Source of the DNA: Adenophora triphylla var. japonica
Lineage: Eukaryota > Streptophyta > Magnoliopsida > Asterales > Campanulaceae
Direction of reading: 5' to 3'
DNA length: 64,000 bases
Assembly: GCA_022495995.1 (NCBI GenBank)
Contig: JAFEMH010000756.1
Span: 558,001-622,000, forward strand
Below the pieces are notes generated by a model that ran no database searches, was not told the origin of the DNA, and was given only the letters and a program-made list of their open reading frames with translations. The position numbers were made by a program, and so were the translations under genes. Positions 32,504 to 44,473 of this stretch are shown one piece after another (position 1 is the first letter of the stretch; each line of letters starts with the position of its first letter).

Positions 32504-32508
<5 letters not shown>

Positions 32509-32744
32509 AAATGATTTTAGCAAGAATGATATTTTATTGACATGTTGATCGAGTATATATATATTACAATGGATGACAACTATTGACTAATGATTTACAT
32601 TGACAAAAATACAAAAGGAAAGAATATTGTCAACTATGGTAGCTACAGTCATGGAAAGCTACAATCATGAAAATCAAGAAAATAAGAATTATACAGTGCT
32701 ATGTTTTAGGAGAGCCGGATATTGAGTTGATATTTTCCTTAATA
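32504..32744 (-). repeat. 3' LTR of the copia element (left copy)
   Basis: In plus reading it starts TGAGAAAATGATTTTAG and ends TTCCTTAATA, next to a purine tract on the minus strand (TTGCGAGGGCG). The termini are TG...TA in place of TG...CA. The RNase H frame runs about 15 codons into it. Confidence 0.85.
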
Positions 32745-35700
32745 CGCCCTCGCAAGGTGGACGTTCCTTGCGATAGTCCAATCTTGGAAACAAGGGATTG
32801 AAACCGTGCCCGAGATAGGGGCTTTGTTAGAGCGTCGGCAAGTTGATCGTTGCCGGAGATGTGTTGAACTCGTAGGTGACCTTGTTGGACTTGTTCTCGT
32901 ACAAAATGAAAGGCAAGTGCGAGGTGTTTCATGCGGGAATGAAAGACCGGGTTGGTGGAGTAGTTGGCAGCTCCCAGATTATCACAAAAGATGACAGGGG
33001 GTTGGGAGATGGAAGTGTTAATTTCGGACAGTAGGTTTTTGATCCATAGGACTTCTGCGGTGGTGGCTGCAATGGCGCGAAACTCTGCTTCCTTAGATGA
33101 TCGGGCAATGGCACGTTGCTTTTTGGAGGACCAAGCTATGGGGTTGCAGCCAAGGTAGACAATAAAGCCAGTGGTGGAAATAAAATCGTCTTTGTCTCCC
33201 GCCCAGTCGGCATCACAAAATGCATGCAAGGGGGAAGGGCTGTTTCTGAAGAGTTGTATGCCCAAGTGCATGGAGCCATGGAGATAGCGGAGAAGTCGCT
33301 TGAGAGCTACCCAATGAGCTTCTTGAGGGTGATGAAGAAACAGGGCTAGCTTATTAACGGTAAAGGCAATGTCGGGACGAGTGAAGGAGAGGTATTGAAG
33401 GCTACCGATGATTGCACGGAATTCTGAAGGATTGCAGATTGGTGTTCGTGTGTAGCTGAGAGGCAGGGATAAGTGGCCATGGGAGTGGTGGAGGGTTTTG
33501 AGTGAACCATGCCATGCTTATGAAGTATGTCGTGAATATATTTTGATTGGGATAGGAGTATGCCATTAGAATTAGGAGTTACCACAATGCCAAGAAAATA
33601 GGACAGAGGACCTAAATCTTTTAGTGAGAACCGAGATGACAGATGATGAATAAATGTGGTGAGAAAGGTGTCGGAAGGTCCGGTGATAATAATGTCATCA
33701 ACGTATACTAGAAGGAGAAGATGGTTGGACCCTTTGAAGTAAGTAAAAAGGGAGGGATCGGCAATGGAGGAAAGGAAACCGAAAGAAATGAGAAAGTTTT
33801 TGAGTTCGGTGTACCAAGCGCGTGGCGCTTGTTTGAGGCCATAGATAGCTTTGGAGAGTTTACATACGTGAGAGAAGTTGGTAGTGTTTTGAAACCCGGG
33901 TGGATGGGTCATGTAAATGGTTTCAGAGAGATGACCTTGGAGAAAGGCATTGTTGATATCAAGTTGGCGAAGAGACCAACCTTGGCTAATGGCGAGAGGG
34001 AGAATGAGACGAATGGTGACGGGTTTTACAACCGGACTAAAGGTGTCGGAGTAATCAAGACCCGGGCGTTGATGAAAGCCTTTGGCAACAAGCCGAGCCT
34101 TATATTTTTGGATGGAGTTGTCGGGGTTATATTTAATTCGAAAGACCCATTTGCACCCGACAACATTGGGTGCTTCATGGGATGGAACTAGGGACCATGT
34201 TTTATTTCGTATTAATGCATTGTATTCCTCTAGCATAGCGTCATGCCAATGGGGTGATTCGAGGGCTTGTTTGGTGGAGGTGGTGAGGGAGTTGGAAGAG
34301 GGTAAGGTTGCAAGTTGGGCATATTTTGGGTTGGGTTTACGAATGTTGTTGATGGAGCGGGTAGTGATGGTACGGCTAGGATTAGGAGGGGGTGGGTTGG
34401 GAGCGGGGTTAGAAGATGACGGTGGTGAGTTGGTGTGGGTGGGCGGGGCAGTGTGCTCAGCTGAGGTTGGTGATGCGGGAAGAGGGTCAGATGGTGGGGC
34501 GGTGTCGGAGATTTGGACAGTAGGAGTATTGTTGTTGGTTGTATGGCTAACAGGGTTTGTATGGTTGGTTTGTGGAGAATTGCATGGAGAGTTTGGAGGG
34601 GCAGGAACTGTAGGTATAGGGATAATGGGTAGTGATATAGAGCACCATTCTGTTGGAGTAATTTGAGAGGTTGGAAGCGGAGTGGTTGAGAGATGTGGGT
34701 AGGGGAACTCAATTTCGACAAATTTGGCATGTCAAGAGGTGTATATGTGGTTTGTGGATGGGTCTAGACAATGGTATCCACTTTGTGAGGGAGAGTAACC
34801 TATGAAAATGCATGGACTGGATTTGGGTGCAAGTTTGTGTGGAGTATAAGGACGAAGCCAAGGATAGCAAAGGCATCCAAAGCTTCGGAGTTTATCATAA
34901 TTTGGTGATCTTTGAAATAAACGGAGATAGGGAGAATCATTGTGAAGAGTGGGAGTTGGCATACGATTTATAAGGTAGCATGCGGTGATGAGAGCATGGG
35001 GCCAAAAGGAGAGAGGAAGTTTAGCATGAGAAAGTAAGGTGAGACCGGTTTCAACTAGATGTCGATGACGACGTTTGGAAAATCCGTTGTGTTCGGGAGT
35101 GTGAGGTGGTGATGTAAGATGAGAGATACCATTTTTCAGAAGTGATGGTGTAAGTTTAATGTACTTGCCTCCGTTGTCGGAAAAAAATTGTATAATGGGA
35201 CGGGAAAAATAATTTTCGACAAGTGCTTTAATACGAGTAAATGTTTCAAATGTGTCAGACTTGTTTTTGAGTGGATAAAGCCAAGTATATTCAGTGAAGT
35301 GATCACCAAAAATCACATAATATTTGTAATTATCATAGGAGTATATTGGGGATGTCCAAACATCGGAGAAAATGAGTTCAAATGGTGCATGTGATTCAAG
35401 AGTGGATGTGAAAAACGGAAGTTTGTGACTTTTATTGATGTCACATGAATTACAATGAGAAAAAGAAGTACTAGGAATAGATAAATTAAATGTCTTATTC
35501 AAGAGGGAAACAATGGGGAGAGCGGGATGCCTAGTCTATGATGCCAAGATTGGAGGGTGGTGGTGCCGACATTTGCTTGAGATGAAGATGGATGCCAAAG
35601 ATAGACTTCATGCTCAAGTGTGCCGTGGAGGAGAACGCGGCGTGTCGAGATTTCCTTGATAAGAAAAGAAGATTGTGAGAATTCAATCAGGGCATTATTA

Positions 35701-36891
35701 TCACGACAAAATTGAGACACAGAAAAAATATTACGGGAGATTAAGGGAACGTGCAACACATTATTGAAGATAAGAGATGAGTGAAAAAAAGAACCTATGT
35801 TAGATATAGGGAGTGAGGAGCCATCTCCTATGATTACGTCATCGCTACCATTATAAGGGTGGTGGAGTGAGAGAGTGGAGAGGTCGTTGGTGAGGTGGTT
35901 GGTGGCTCCGCTATCAACGAGCCATGGGGCCGGAGGTGGGGAAGGGTAGGTTGTCGCAGTATGGGCTTGAGGGGATGAGTGAGACCGATTGTTACGGTGG
36001 GAGGTTGGTGGGGATGGAAAGATGACGTTAGGGTAGTCTCTTTTGAATTGGCGGCATTTAGAAATAATATGACCTACGTAGCGACAGTATTGGCATTTGC
36101 CCTTAAAGGGGGCCGGATTGGTGGTGCGAGTTGGTGGAGGAGTTGGAAGGATAGGGTGGGATGGAGTGGTGTGAGGTGGATTATGGTGGCGGGAGGCGAC
36201 ATGAGCCGAAACTGGAAAAGAGGGAGGGATTGATGCGGCTAGTTTGAGTGAAAGCTCATGATGGATGAGTTTTTCGTGAAGAGCCTCAAAGGAGATTGGA
36301 GTGTCTCTAGCACGGACGGAGTCAATGACAGGTTTATAAGCTTCATACTCTAAGCCTTTAAGAACTTTAGCAATAATGTCCTCGCAGTCCATGGGTTTTC
36401 CTAGGATGGCTAGCTTGTCAGTTGAAGTTTTTATAGCTTGCATATAATCAGTGACAGAGAGGCTGCCTTGGGTGATTGAGTCAAGGGTGTGTTTGACTTG
36501 AAGAATGTGGCCACGGGATGGGTTGGCGTAAGTGCTTTTGAGTATGTTCCAAGCTTGGCTAAAGGTGGTGGCTTGGTAAACGAGTGTGGCGACGACAGTG
36601 TCAAGAGTTCCTAGTAGGTCACTAAGGATAAGACGATCTTGCCCGTGCCATGTAACGGAGGCGGGATTGGGTATGTCCTTACCGTCAGATTTGATTGTGG
36701 CAGGGGGTGGTGTGTGCGAACTATCGACAAACCCAAGAAGATCTAACCCAAATAGAAGGGAAGTGATTTGGGATGACCAAGAGAGGTAGGTTAGAGGGGT
36801 ATGTTTTGCAGTTTGATAGGTTGACGAGAATGATTGGTGTATTTGGTTCAGCGGAATTGGGAATGGTGGAGTGAGAGGTGTTACTGGCCAT
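32699..36891 (-). pseudogene. Copia gag-pro-int-RT-RNase H polyprotein with frameshifts
   Basis: ATG at 36891. Gag (to about 36080) has a UBN2-like region and a knuckle C-X2-C-X4-H-X4-C (CQYCRYVGHIISKC). The protease keeps LVDSGATNH near 35920. Integrase (35500-34730) shows HCNSCDINKSHKLPF, the second catalytic Asp in SDNGGK, and at the DD35E glutamate position NGFSKRR, that is Lys for Glu. RT (34236-33346) is well kept, with YVDDIIITG near 33690-33720, and RNase H (33350-32699) has FCDADWAGD and the ADALTKP block. Frame breaks lie in early gag (about 36780), near 35500, across the int-RT linker (34700-34240) and near 33425. The copy is therefore dead on several counts. Confidence 0.92.
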
Positions 36892-36976
36892 TTTGGGGTG
36901 GTGAGTGTTGGTGGTGGGACGGCGAAAATGGGAGAGAAGGTGGTTGCCGAGAAAAATTTTGAGGGATGATCACAAT

Positions 36977-36989
36977 GCTTCTGATACCA
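36977..36989 (-). other. Primer-binding site of the copia element
   Basis: Minus strand TGGTATCAGAAGC, directly abutting the LTR at 36990; initiator tRNA-Met type. Confidence 0.85.
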
Positions 36990-37041
36990 TGAGAAAATGA
37001 TTTTAGTAAGAATGATATTTTATTGACATGTTGATCGAGTA
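36990..37041 (-). repeat. 5' LTR of the copia element, part 1
   Basis: 52 bp identical to the start of the left LTR but for one base (C/T at position 18), ending GATCGAGTA, where the Helitron begins. Continues at 46074. Confidence 0.9.
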
Positions 37042-38593
37042 TCTATAATACAATAGACAAAGGTATTAACTGCCACTTATCCCCTACATAAGTGACGTCT
37101 CAGATTAATTCTTGGAATGTTCATCCAAGGGCTGAAATTTCTTACCAATCACACGATCTCTTCTCTCCTCCTCTGTCAACAACCGTTTCTCCACTTCCTC
37201 CTCTTTTTCCCCTCTTCCCGTAACAGTTAAACTTCCTTGGCTCCTTCTACAACTCCATGATCTCTTCTCTCCCTCCTCAGTCACTTTAAACCAACCTTTA
37301 ATTTCAATTGGGCTGCCTATTTTTCCCCTCTTTCCACAAAATTTACAGGTTATCCCTCCCGCTCTAATAACCAGAACACCCACCACCTACAGGTAATTTT
37401 TATACTCTCTGCAATGTCGCTCCTTAATTTCTTATGAACAGTTCACACAAATCACAGTGCACAATCACGCCATACTCTCTGTTTAATGGTTTTTACACTT
37501 CTTCTTTTTATTTCTGCACAATTTCATTAATGCCCAAGTGCAATAAACCATTATTCAAAAAGAATAAACCATGATTCAATACGAAAATGGTTTTTACAGT
37601 TATTCTTTTCATTAATGCCCAAGTGAAATAAACCTTCAAAAAGAATACAGCATGATTCAAAAAGAAATTACACTTTGCAACAATTTTACCTCCATTAACT
37701 GTCAATCAACGCACATAGAAACCTCCCTCCTAAAGATGTGTAGAATGGCGACTCCAGGAGGCAAAACAGCATTGTAGACTTTCAATCCGTCATTCAATCC
37801 GGCCGCAATCCGTCTAAATCCGGCCGCAATCCGTCCTCAGCGCGTCTTTGATCCGCTCGCAATCCGCTTGGTACCCAACTCCTCCCATATGCTGCTTGAA
37901 GACTGCCGGTGGGCGTTTTCTGCGAATGACGAGCAAGAGAAAATCTTTGTAGATGAATTACTTCGCAAATCGAACTGCAAAAGACATGGTCATTCTTCTA
38001 AGATGGATTTTTTTAAAAAAAAAATTAAAGGGAAAATGTCGGTTTTACCCACATGTTGAACAAATCCATCCTCACCACCCTAAACCAGATCATTCCGGTC
38101 AAACTGGAGTTGCAGATTCCGGTCGGATCGGAGTAAACTAAAACAAAAACGCCGTTTCCCTTGGTTCCGGTAGAGATGAAGTTTTGGGTTGAGTGAATTT
38201 TGGGTTCAAAGAATAGAGAGGGTGAGATTTTGGGAGTTTTTTACAAATGAGTGAATTTTGGGTTGAGTTACTTTAAGAAGAGCTGAAGGAAGAATAGAGT
38301 GGGTGAGGTTTTGGGTTTGGAATTTAAAAGTCCTACTGATGAATACATTTTTTCTTTCTAAAATTGAGTATAAATATGTAACTACCCAATGAGTATTTAT
38401 TCCAAAATATTCGATTTGATTTTTTTTTTTTAGAAACGATCTCTGATTTTGTCATGGCTCGATTTTATTTTATCTGAGTAACATTATTATATGTAAAAAA
38501 TTTAGGAAAATAAGTTTTTTCAACTAATTTGAAAAAAATATTTTTTACAGTTTGTTGTGAACTCCTTGATTTCATTCTAAACTAAATCCCGTC

Positions 38594-38701
38594 ATGGCAA
38601 GGACAATCCAAAATGATAATGAGGAGGATCCCGAGGAGGATCCAGAAGAAGAACTCGAGGAGGACCAAAATGATGATTCTGAAGAGGATCTTGAAGAATG
38701 A
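38594..38701 (+). CDS. 35-residue very acidic ORF
   Basis: ATG to TGA; over half of the residues are Glu or Asp (EEDPEEDPEEELEED), with no domain recognised. It precedes a (GTTTA)n run and lies 375 bp upstream of the RepHel start. It could be an exon remnant of a captured gene's acidic tail or a chance frame in a GAGGAT-rich patch. Confidence 0.25.
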   Translation: MARTIQNDNEEDPEEDPEEELEEDQNDDSEEDLEE

Positions 38702-38726
38702 GAATGAGTAGTCAAGTTGTAGGGAG

Positions 38727-38783
38727 GAAGGTTTAGTTTAGTTTAGTTTAGTTTAGTTTAGTTTAGTTTAGTTTAGTTCAATT
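38727..38783. repeat. (GTTTA)n pentanucleotide microsatellite, about 10 units
   Basis: Uninterrupted TTTAG/GTTTA repeats, not the telomere unit TTTAGGG. Confidence 0.9.
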
Positions 38784-39076
38784 TAATTTAGTTGGTTTTT
38801 ATGTACTCCCTACAAATTTCATGTTTGTTTTATTTACTTTTTGTAAATATGTTTGTTTGAATTTGTTCTATTGGTGTTATATTTGTTATGAATTATGAAG
38901 TATAACATGAGTTTATCATTTTCATTGGTCAATCCAATAGATTGTGAAAATGCTTCTTATGATTTGATTAGTACAACCATCCTCTCGAGTAAAATATCCT
39001 ACCTCAATCTCCAAATAGTGTATTTACCGCTTTTTTTCATTCTATTGTCAGCTTAATCATTATCAAATTCCACTCA

Positions 39077-42000
39077 ATGGAACAACCTTCAACGAAAGGA
39101 AAAGAACCTGCTGCACCACAGGTATTCTTCATTGCCCGTTCAAATTTTATGTTGATAATATATTTCTATTAAAAAACAAAATTTCCTAGAGTTAGTAATA
39201 TTTGTCTATTTGCCTATTCACTACCAGTCAGTGAATATGGAGTTAGGAGAAAGTTCAACATCTAGAAATAGAAATTATCGTAGTATGCGTGAAATTGTAC
39301 AATCTAGACGACGGGAAAGAGAACGAGCTGATCAAGCAAGAAGCCAACAAAATTCTTCTAACGTTTCTTTGGGTCCTTCGAGACGGGCAATCGCACAAAG
39401 GAGGCGTCGTTCGCGTGAACAAGGCGCTCCTTATTCTACCATGTAACATAATTCTTCTATCACTCCGGTTTAATTCAAATAAACTTCTCTTACAAAATAT
39501 AACACGTCTTTCAAAATATAGGTCAAATATATTAGAAGACCCCTCCACTACCGAAGAAAATGAAAATATAGGTAGTTTCGAAGAGAATGAGATCCATCTA
39601 CGTGACATAGAGAATCAACAAATTTTCAATCAAGTTCGTCATTCCCTCGGCAGAATGAATGTCATATGTCAGCATTGTCATGCCTTGCACTGGATGGGCG
39701 AAAAATTGGTTAACTCTTCTTTGAGTAGGCCCAGATTTGGAACATGCTGCTTGGATGGGCAAGTTAGACTTCCTAATCTTCTTGATCCACCCACCCTGTT
39801 CAGGGAATTATATGATGGTTGTGACCATCGTTCAACGTCATTTTTCCAGGATATTCGACGGTATAATGCTGCAATGGCTTTCACCAGTCTTGGATGTGAT
39901 CTAGATGATCATGTACAACGTGGGAGGGGCCCTTATAGGTTCACTATACATGGTGAGTTGCGACATCGTTCCGGGTCATTACTACCACCTCCAGATTCAA
40001 ATCCTGTGTACGTTCAACTTTATATATACGATCCGATGGCCGCCTTAGAATGTCGTCAACGTCGAAATGATAGGTTAGATGGAGAACTAATGGGCTGCAT
40101 CCAAGAATGTTTGTTACAATACAATCCTTTTGCACCTATATTTCGTCAAGCATGTGCAATATTAGAACAACAAAGCCAATATCAGTCTAATCAAAATCTA
40201 TCAGCATATTTGCATTATGATCCAAGAAGAGATCAACGGCGATATAATGCACCTACGGTTGATGAGATTGCAGTAATCTTACCCGGTGATGGTACTGAGA
40301 GAAGGAGAACAAGAGATATTGTCCTTCACTACAGAGATCAAGGCTTGATGTGGATAAGTGAAAGTCATCCAGCATACGCCCCATTGCATTACGTCTTATT
40401 ATTTCCTTTAGGCGAGCTAGGATGGGAACCGTCTATGACTCTCTGGGATGTGAATAGGAATGGTCCGAGTAATAGAAGTAGAAATAGACTCACAATGATG
40501 GATTACTACAGTTATCGTTTATTCGAACGAACAACAGAGTATTCTACCATTTTGAGAGGCAAAAACTATTTCAGAATATTTGGTGGACGTTTGGCCGCAA
40601 CAGAGCAAAACCGTCTTCTTTTCCTAAGGGAAAACCAAGAGGGATTTGTTCGTGTTGATCGGTATAAAGATCCCCAAGAAATTTTTGATGAAGAGAGTGC
40701 AAGTCCGGATCAAATTGGTAGAAGATTCATCCTTCCATCTTCTTTCACTGGTGGACCAAGGCAAATGTATGAAATTTTTCAAGATTCCATGGCTATTACA
40801 CGCGCGTATAAGCATCCAAATATTTTCTTAACTATGACAGCCAACCTGGCATGGCCAGAAATTAGAGATGCTCTACTTCCTAATCAAACTGCAGCTGATA
40901 GGCCAGATTTGGTTGCTCGAGTTTTCGAATTAAAGAGAAAGCATTTGTTGAAAATTGTTAGAGATGAAAGGGTGTTTGGAAAAGTTGAAGCTTATGTTTT
41001 CACAATTGAATTTCGAAAGAGGATTGCCCCATATGCATGCACCGTTTTTCTCGCCGATGAAGATAAGATCGAACTCCTGAGCAAGTTGATAGGGTGGTAT
41101 GTGCCGAATTACCCGATCCAGATAGCAGGCCTGCACTTTTTGACACGGTTAAGAGATGTATGATACATGGTCCGTGCGGCACGAGAAACCCAAGTGCGCA
41201 ATGTATGGAGAACAATAGGTGCAAAAAAAAATTCCAAAACAGTGGGCCGAAACAACTTCTATTGATAATGATGGCTATCCAATCTATCGTCGCCACGATA
41301 ATGGAGTTGTATTGACAGTAAGAGGGAGGTAGATAACAGAGACGTTGTACCTTACAACCCTTATCTCACAGAGTTATTTGATTGCCATATTAATGTGGAG
41401 GTGTGTGCTGAAGTTAGATGTGTGAAGTACATTCACAAGTACATATACAAAGGTCATGATCGAACAACAATGGTTTTAGGGAAAGGTGATGAAATCAAAC
41501 AATATCTTGATGCGAGGTATATTGGTCCGCCAGAAGCTGCATGGCGGTTATTCGGATACAACTTGCATGAAGAATTTCCTAATGTTGTTCGATTAGATCT
41601 CCATCTACCTCGAGAGCATAATGTTTCATATGATTCAAGATGTTCGCGAGAAGAGATAGCTGCACAAGTTGAGGGAAAAGTAACAAAATTAATGGGGTTT
41701 TTTAGATGTTGTGCTTCTGATGTAATGGCCCGACAATTTACTTATCAACAAATGCCGAAGCATTACACTTGGAAGGTGAATGTTTGGAAACGAAGACGTC
41801 ATTTAAGCCGGGCAATTGGAAGAATATATTTTTCTAGCCCCTCCAGTGGTGAGAGATTTTACCTCCGACTCTTATTAATTACTGTTAAAGGGCCAACCTC
41901 TTGGGAAAATTTACGAACATACAATGGTATTGTGCATGATACATTTAAAGGTGCTTGCGTTGCACGGGGTCTTCTAGAAGATGATGAAGAATGGAAGCAA

Positions 42001-43826
42001 TGTTTGGAAGAAGCCTCAGTTATGAAGACTGGGTACCAACTGAGGAGATTGTTTGCGCTTATTCTAATACAATGCTCTCCGATACATCCCGATGAGTTGT
42101 GGACTAAGTTTGCAATGAATATATGTGATGATCTTCCTCACAAATTGCGCACAGAATATGAAATTCCATATCCGGATGATAGTCAAGTAACAGATTATGG
42201 CCTGCATCTGTTGAATGAAATATTGCAAGAAACTGGAAAAAGCTTGGCAGATTTCCCACCAATGCCTCTTCCACTTCAAAATTGGACCCAAATGACCGGC
42301 AACAACAGGTTATTATGGGAACATAGACAGCTTAAGTATGATGATCGCACTACTGCTGCGGAAGCAAATATCCCTCGCTTGAATGTTGGACAGCGACACT
42401 GTTTCGATGTTGTGATGTGTTCGTTGAATGAAAATCAAGGAAAAACCTTCTTCTTGAATGGGGGTGCAGGAACGGGCAAAACATTTTTTTACAACACAAT
42501 TGCAGGGGTTTGTCGATCGCATGACAATATCGTGATCTGTGTTGCATCATCTGGAATTGCATCGTTATTGTTGGTTGGTGGCAGAACGGCACATTCTACC
42601 TTTTGTCTACCGTTGAATGTGTTGGAAGATACGTTGTGTTCATTTACGAAACAGTCAATTCATGCCCAACTCTTTAGAGAGACAAAATTAATAATATGGG
42701 ATGAGGTTCCTATGCAACATCGTCATTGCGTTGAGGCCGTCGATCGCAGCCTTCGAGATATTTGTGATAATGATAGCCCTTTCGGTGGAATTACTGTTGT
42801 TTTTTGTGGTGATTTCCGTCAAACTTTGCCAGTTATACCTAAGGGACACCGTGAACAAATCATGGGGTCAACTATCCAAAAATCATCACTTTGGGAAAAG
42901 ATATATGTCTTGACTCTATCGGAAAACATGCGGCTGGATCGAAATGATCTCGCAAATGTTGAATTTGCTGAATACTTGAACAAGGTAATAGTTATGCATT
43001 CAAATTGAATATTTCTTTTATACGCATTCATAATTAACATTAAATAAATTTCCATCCAAGGTGGGAAGCAATCCAGATGAGACAATTGAACTTCCTTCTA
43101 CTATCTGAAAGTGTAAAGACGTCAAAGAGCTAATAGGAGAAGTTTATCCAGCATTGCATATACCGGGGACTTCTACTGCTCGGTTCTTAACTGATCGAAC
43201 AATTCTGTCCCCGCGTAATGATGATGTCAATTACATAAATCTTCAAGCATTAGAGATGTTTTCTGGCAATCTCATCAGCTATCTATCGGCAGACAAATAT
43301 ACAGATGATGATACGAGTGATCCGATTATGGCAAATCGATACCCTATAGAGTTTTTGAACTCATTGAATCCTTCTGGTCTTCCCCTTCGTACTTGCGCTG
43401 AAAGTTGGTTGCCCAGTTATTTTGATGAGGAATCTTGCACCTAGGGATGGTCTTTGCAATGGAACAAGATTAAGAGTAGTTCGATGTGGGCAACGTATTA
43501 TTGAGGCTGAAATCTTGACGGGAGATAAAGCAGGCAATTTGGTATTTATACCAAGAATTTCTCTTACGCCTTCTTCGACCGAACTTATTATTCCAACTAC
43601 AAGGCGTCAATTTCCAATTAGGTTGTGCTTTGAAATGACTATAAATAAGTCACAAGGTCAATCTGTTAAATTTATCGGCATCGATCTGCGAACTCCGGTG
43701 TTTACTCGTGGCCAATTATATGTCGCATTATCTAGATGTACTACATTCGATAGGATTACGCTTCTCTTGCCTTCAAAAGATGACACATCCACAACAAATA
43801 TTGTTTATCTCGAAGTTCTTCTGTGA
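39077..43826 (+). pseudogene. Helitron RepHel protein (HUH replication initiator plus Pif1-type helicase)
   Basis: Exons 39077-39121, 39228-39442 and 39522 onward join in phase (MEQPSTKGKEP..., then an Arg-rich RRRRSREQG stretch, then MSNILEDPSTTEEN). A Helitron_like_N domain (LYIYDPMAALECR, AVILPGDGTE, TANLAWPEI) precedes the Rep site. The HUH motif is unreadable in frame (IAPYACTV), but +1 reads His-Met-His, so compensating indels scrambled it (about 41020-41035). Frameshifts follow near 41078, 41230 and 41332. The helicase has Walker A GGAGTGKT (42463), Walker B IIWDEVP (42691), CGDFRQTLP and, after an intron near 43009-43060, [21 protein letters not shown] and [10 protein letters not shown]. 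Rep nicks and joins DNA for rolling-circle-like transposition and the helicase unwinds it. Broken in at least five places. Confidence 0.93.
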
Positions 43827-44154
43827 GGCTTATATAATAGGTATGATTCCTAAAATTTCTTTTCTAATGTAACATCTTTCATCCTTTTATAGCCTACAAG
43901 TATAAATTATTATTATGTAACTGTTATTATATGTGTATACCTCGAGTTACACTGTTTGTTCTTGATTACATATTGCTTATTTGATTAAAATTTATATATT
44001 ATTGCTCTCATGTTTTATATAGCCTATTACAAGTATAAAGTATTATTATTTAACTGTTACTATATGTGTATAACTCAAGTTATAATGTTTGTTCATGATT
44101 ACATATGGCTTATTTGATTTAATTTATATATTCTTGATCTCATGTATCTAATAG

Positions 44155-44473
44155 GCACCCACCCCCGTGGTTGATAATTTGCAAGTGCCTCCTCCGGCTA
44201 CTAATATTGTACAAGAGATTGAACCTCTCTATTCCGATGATGATATTTGGGATGACCCAACTTTTATTGACGAAATGGTATATTTTTCTTATATATATGT
44301 AATCTAATTTAATTCATCTATTATAGTTAAATTATTGTGTTTAATATCTTTTTATTTTTTTCAATGCTCAGGATGAGGCCGAGAAAAATGCTATCGCATT
44401 TTTTGCCGCTAGAAATGCTGCCGCGCGTTTTTCTACTACCGTCAATGATATGAAATCGGAACCTGAAGACTAA
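44155..44473 (+). other. Two downstream exons with an acidic tail, possible RepHel C-terminus
   Basis: 44155-44277 (APTPVVDNLQVPPPATN..., SDDDIWDDPTFIDEM) and 44372-44473 (DEAEKNAIAFFAARNAAARF..., EPED, TAA) are bounded by good AG and GT signals and join in phase. The main helicase frame stops at 43824, so they are either an alternative tail, reached past that stop, or a separate relic. No domain recognised. Confidence 0.45.

Larger units (their letters stand above)
37042..39076 (+). other. Helitron 5' region, no clear gene
   Basis: Two kilobases before the RepHel start: a duplicated phrase AATCCGGCCGCAATCCGTC at 37795-37835, a 35-codon acidic frame (38594-38701) and a pentanucleotide run. 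Possibly promoter and captured DNA; I recognise no captured gene here. Confidence 0.5.

Noticed and set aside
34082..34666. Plus-strand 194-codon frame
   Set aside because: Shadow of the copia polyprotein, which is clear on the minus strand with the RT motif in the adjoining segment.
38727..38783. Interstitial telomere repeat
   Set aside because: The unit is GTTTA (5 bp), not TTTAGGG.
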